DNA of 24,135 bases, from contig CAMPCR010000009.1 of NCBI GenBank assembly GCA_946646575.1, positions 1 through 24,135 on the forward strand, given 5' to 3'. The notes under the pieces are model-generated. The model did not search any database and was not told the DNA's origin. It saw nothing but the letters and a program-made list of their open reading frames with translations. Source of the stretch: UBA3222 sp002363035 (GTDB lineage Bacteria; Verrucomicrobiota; Verrucomicrobiia; Opitutales; UBA9783). Below are positions 21,957 to 24,135 of this stretch, one piece after another. The position numbers and the translations under genes are program-made. Within the stretch, counting starts at the first letter, position 1. Each line of letters starts with the position of its first letter.

Positions 21957-23672
21957 ATGCTTCGTTTCTGTTTTTCGATTGTTTTAACTCTGTTGAATAC
22001 CCTGTGGATAGCTTTATTCGCGTATCAACGGTTCGGCGACACTTCATCTTCTCCCGAAATCCGTACGCTTGATTTTCAACGTCATCTGTTGGATTTACAG
22101 TCCGTTGATATTAAATTTCGCGACGGTACATCGATGTGTTTCGGAAAAACAGCTTCCGAATGGCGCATGACGGCTCCCGCGGATGCAAAAGCACATCTCT
22201 TGGTTATGGATCGGTTTTTGCAAGTACTTTTGACATTAAAACCGAAGTTTGTCCTTAAATCCGATTCGGCGATAGGTTTATCGCAATATGGTCTCGATCC
22301 GCCGCTCGGCACGCTTACGTTGCGGACGTCGGATGAAACATATCAACTGACGGTCTGTAAAGCGACGGGTGATGGCAAAAATATATACCTGTTTATTCCC
22401 GAAACGCGCGAGATTTTCTCCGTCAACGGAGAGTTTTTGAACCTTCTTAAAATGCCGCCAGTACGTTGGTGTTTCCCTTATTTATTGGATTTGGCGACTT
22501 TGAAAACCATCGCGCTGGAAACGACGCAACAAAAGGTGCTTTTGGATCGAACGGGAGCAACATGGTCGTTGAAATTACCGCTTCCCGTCCCGATTGATAC
22601 GCAAAAGGCGGATGCGCTTTCGCAACAGTTGCGATATTTAAAAATCGAACGTTTTTTGGCAGACGAAGAGGCGCAACCCTATCGGAGTGCTTTTTCGGAT
22701 GCCGAGCGAACGCTTCGATTGATATTGAGCAACGGAAAAACGACCGAAACTCTTAAACTGTTGCCGAAAGAAAGCAAACCACACACTTATATTGCTCAAC
22801 GCAACGGTGATGCATCGTTGTTTTTAGTCAAAACCGAAGCCGTCGAACGCTTGTTACATGCGTCCAAAATGCTGTGCGAGCGGATGATTTTCGACTTGGA
22901 ATTTTCACAAATCCGCCAAATTGTCTGTCGCCGGCAAGGCACACGAACCATCCTTCGCCCATTGGATAAAAACGAATGGGAGCGGTCAATTCACGTTGAG
23001 ACAAGCGATACCTCCGTTCAAACGCAAAAAGTTCCCGCGGTACGCCTGCAATCACTCATGGATACGTTGAATATGTTGTGTGTGAAGGATTTTTTGCCAA
23101 ATGCGCCGAATATCGCGAACAAAACGCGCTTGGATTTTGAAATTACAACTTTGAACGATACTCTTTCGGCGACCGTTTATTACGATGAAAACGCCGCTTA
23201 TGTTAAGCTGTCAAACCAACCGCTATGGATGCAACCGACCTCCTTCGATCCCGAATTTTTTCAAACGTACTTTGAATTTTCGGAAGATAAAACCGTTTGG
23301 AAGTTCAATTCGGACGAACGCGTTGTCCGGGTGAAACTAAAATCACCCTTCAAGGAAGTCGTTGAAACGCTAAGTTCTGCCGATTATGAAGGCGTACCGT
23401 TGGCACTTTTGGAAGCCGGCCGATGGCTTGAGGATAAAGATTTGCCGACATTTTCGACCGATACCTACACGCTTTTTATCACAACGGAAAACGACGCGCA
23501 CATCCCGAAAACCTATGAATTAACCTTTTCGGAACGCATCGGCGGTCGTTTGCAAATCGGCGGTTATGCGGAGAGAAAATTCACCTTTACGCCCGAATGG
23601 ACGGATTTTTTATTTCGTATCACGCATCAAAAAGAACAGGATAATGCGCTTCGAACTTTCCTTAATCCATGA
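21957..23672 (+). CDS. DUF4340 membrane-anchored protein
   Basis: The 571-residue protein has one N-terminal membrane segment (about 5-23) and a long beta-rich remainder with repeated strands. YGLDPP at 111-116 in LSQYGLDPPLGTLTL is the hallmark of DUF4340, whose members are often encoded with Gld-type ABC export or gliding genes; no such ABC gene is visible here. A second similar unit follows from about residue 180, with further strands to the C-terminus. It would sit in the periplasm, tethered to the inner membrane. The stop overlaps the next gene's start (ATGA). Molecular function is unknown. Confidence 0.85.
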   Translation: MLRFCFSIVLTLLNTLWIALFAYQRFGDTSSSPEIRTLDFQRHLLDLQSVDIKFRDGTSMCFGKTASEWRMTAPADAKAHLLVMDRFLQVLLTLKPKFVLKSDSAIGLSQYGLDPPLGTLTLRTSDETYQLTVCKATGDGKNIYLFIPETREIFSVNGEFLNLLKMPPVRWCFPYLLDLATLKTIALETTQQKVLLDRTGATWSLKLPLPVPIDTQKADALSQQLRYLKIERFLADEEAQPYRSAFSDAERTLRLILSNGKTTETLKLLPKESKPHTYIAQRNGDASLFLVKTEAVERLLHASKMLCERMIFDLEFSQIRQIVCRRQGTRTILRPLDKNEWERSIHVETSDTSVQTQKVPAVRLQSLMDTLNMLCVKDFLPNAPNIANKTRLDFEITTLNDTLSATVYYDENAAYVKLSNQPLWMQPTSFDPEFFQTYFEFSEDKTVWKFNSDERVVRVKLKSPFKEVVETLSSADYEGVPLALLEAGRWLEDKDLPTFSTDTYTLFITTENDAHIPKTYELTFSERIGGRLQIGGYAERKFTFTPEWTDFLFRITHQKEQDNALRTFLNP

Positions 23673-24135
23673 AACGCTTCCTTTGTATCCAGCTGTTTTT
23701 GCTATTCGTCGGCATCGGTTGGCTGACGTACGTGTTTTTTAATTCCTCCCTGCTTATCCCTGTCGATCCGATTTGTTGTCTTTTAAAGCTTCCCTTCCGT
23801 ACGTCCAAAGCCGTTTTATCGCGACAACGATTAACATTGTACGATGTTGAAGGTCAATTTCAGGAAATGCCTTTCGGGGCATCCCGCATTGATTTCTCGC
23901 CTTTAAAAAGTGAAAAGCTTCTCGAACGATGGCAGTGCGAAATTCAAAACGGCATTTTGGCAACATCTTTCGGGAAATTCGATGCGCTGGATGGTCTTAT
24001 TCGAAAAAACGGCAATGATTATTGCGCATTACTGTCGGCGCGACATGAAACTTTTGGTTTGCTGCGAGGAAACTTCCATTCGCTCCGCGCGTTGCAACGA
24101 TACAGAAAGATGCTTGAACATCTGCCATCTGCTGG
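23669..24135 (+). CDS. Membrane-anchored protein of unknown function, 3' end outside window
   Basis: The frame is open from ATG 23669 to the window edge (155 codons), so the protein is incomplete. It has a hydrophobic N-terminal anchor (about residues 4-23, FLCIQLFLLFVGIGWLTYVF), then a soluble part with DFSPLKSEKLLERWQC and DALDGLIRKNG. I recognise no family. The start overlaps the DUF4340 stop as ATGA, so the two are translationally coupled and probably act together at the inner membrane. Confidence 0.7.
   Translation, partial: MKRFLCIQLFLLFVGIGWLTYVFFNSSLLIPVDPICCLLKLPFRTSKAVLSRQRLTLYDVEGQFQEMPFGASRIDFSPLKSEKLLERWQCEIQNGILATSFGKFDALDGLIRKNGNDYCALLSARHETFGLLRGNFHSLRALQRYRKMLEHLPSA

Overview
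The window reads as a chromosomal segment of a Gram-negative bacterium. MurE carries the DNPR motif of the meso-diaminopimelate-adding enzyme, a KdsC-type phosphatase implies Kdo and lipopolysaccharide, and a division and cell-wall cluster lies next to other housekeeping genes. Phylum cannot be fixed from the sequence. The DUF4340 protein and overall gene mix would fit the Planctomycetes-Verrucomicrobia-Chlamydiae group, but this is only a guess. Almost all genes lie on the minus strand.

Positions 1-7735 are an accessory region set among a few housekeeping genes. A ribbon-helix-helix-type antitoxin gene is cut by the left edge, followed by tsaD and kdsC. Next is a two-gene cassette I do not recognise: a 143-residue protein whose start resembles CsrA, plus an 85-residue heptad-rich protein. 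A YuiF-type antiporter is the only plus-strand gene here. A second copy of the cassette (142 and 65 residues) follows, split by a 685-bp IS1595-like element whose transposase has an in-frame stop at codon 41. Two tandem YoeB/Txe-type toxin-antitoxin modules close the region. The duplicated cassette is the best candidate for an undescribed system.

Positions 7847-16833 are housekeeping genes on the minus strand. In transcription order they are mraZ, rsmH, ftsL, ftsI, murE, murF, then a possible 51-residue membrane protein, clpP, obg and a divergent tsaB-like gene. The mraZ-murF genes overlap or nearly touch and are headed by a promoter carrying a 10-bp-phased MraZ operator. The usual next dcw genes (mraY, murD, ftsW, murG) do not follow murF.

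Positions 17168-18440 hold a plus-strand pair, a YugP-type zinc membrane peptidase and a Nudix hydrolase. They converge on an RluA-family pseudouridine synthase gene, with a feoB gene upstream of that. This FeoB has lost the NxxD guanine-recognition motif. From 21957 to the right edge a DUF4340 membrane-anchored protein is translationally coupled to a second membrane-anchored protein that runs off the window.
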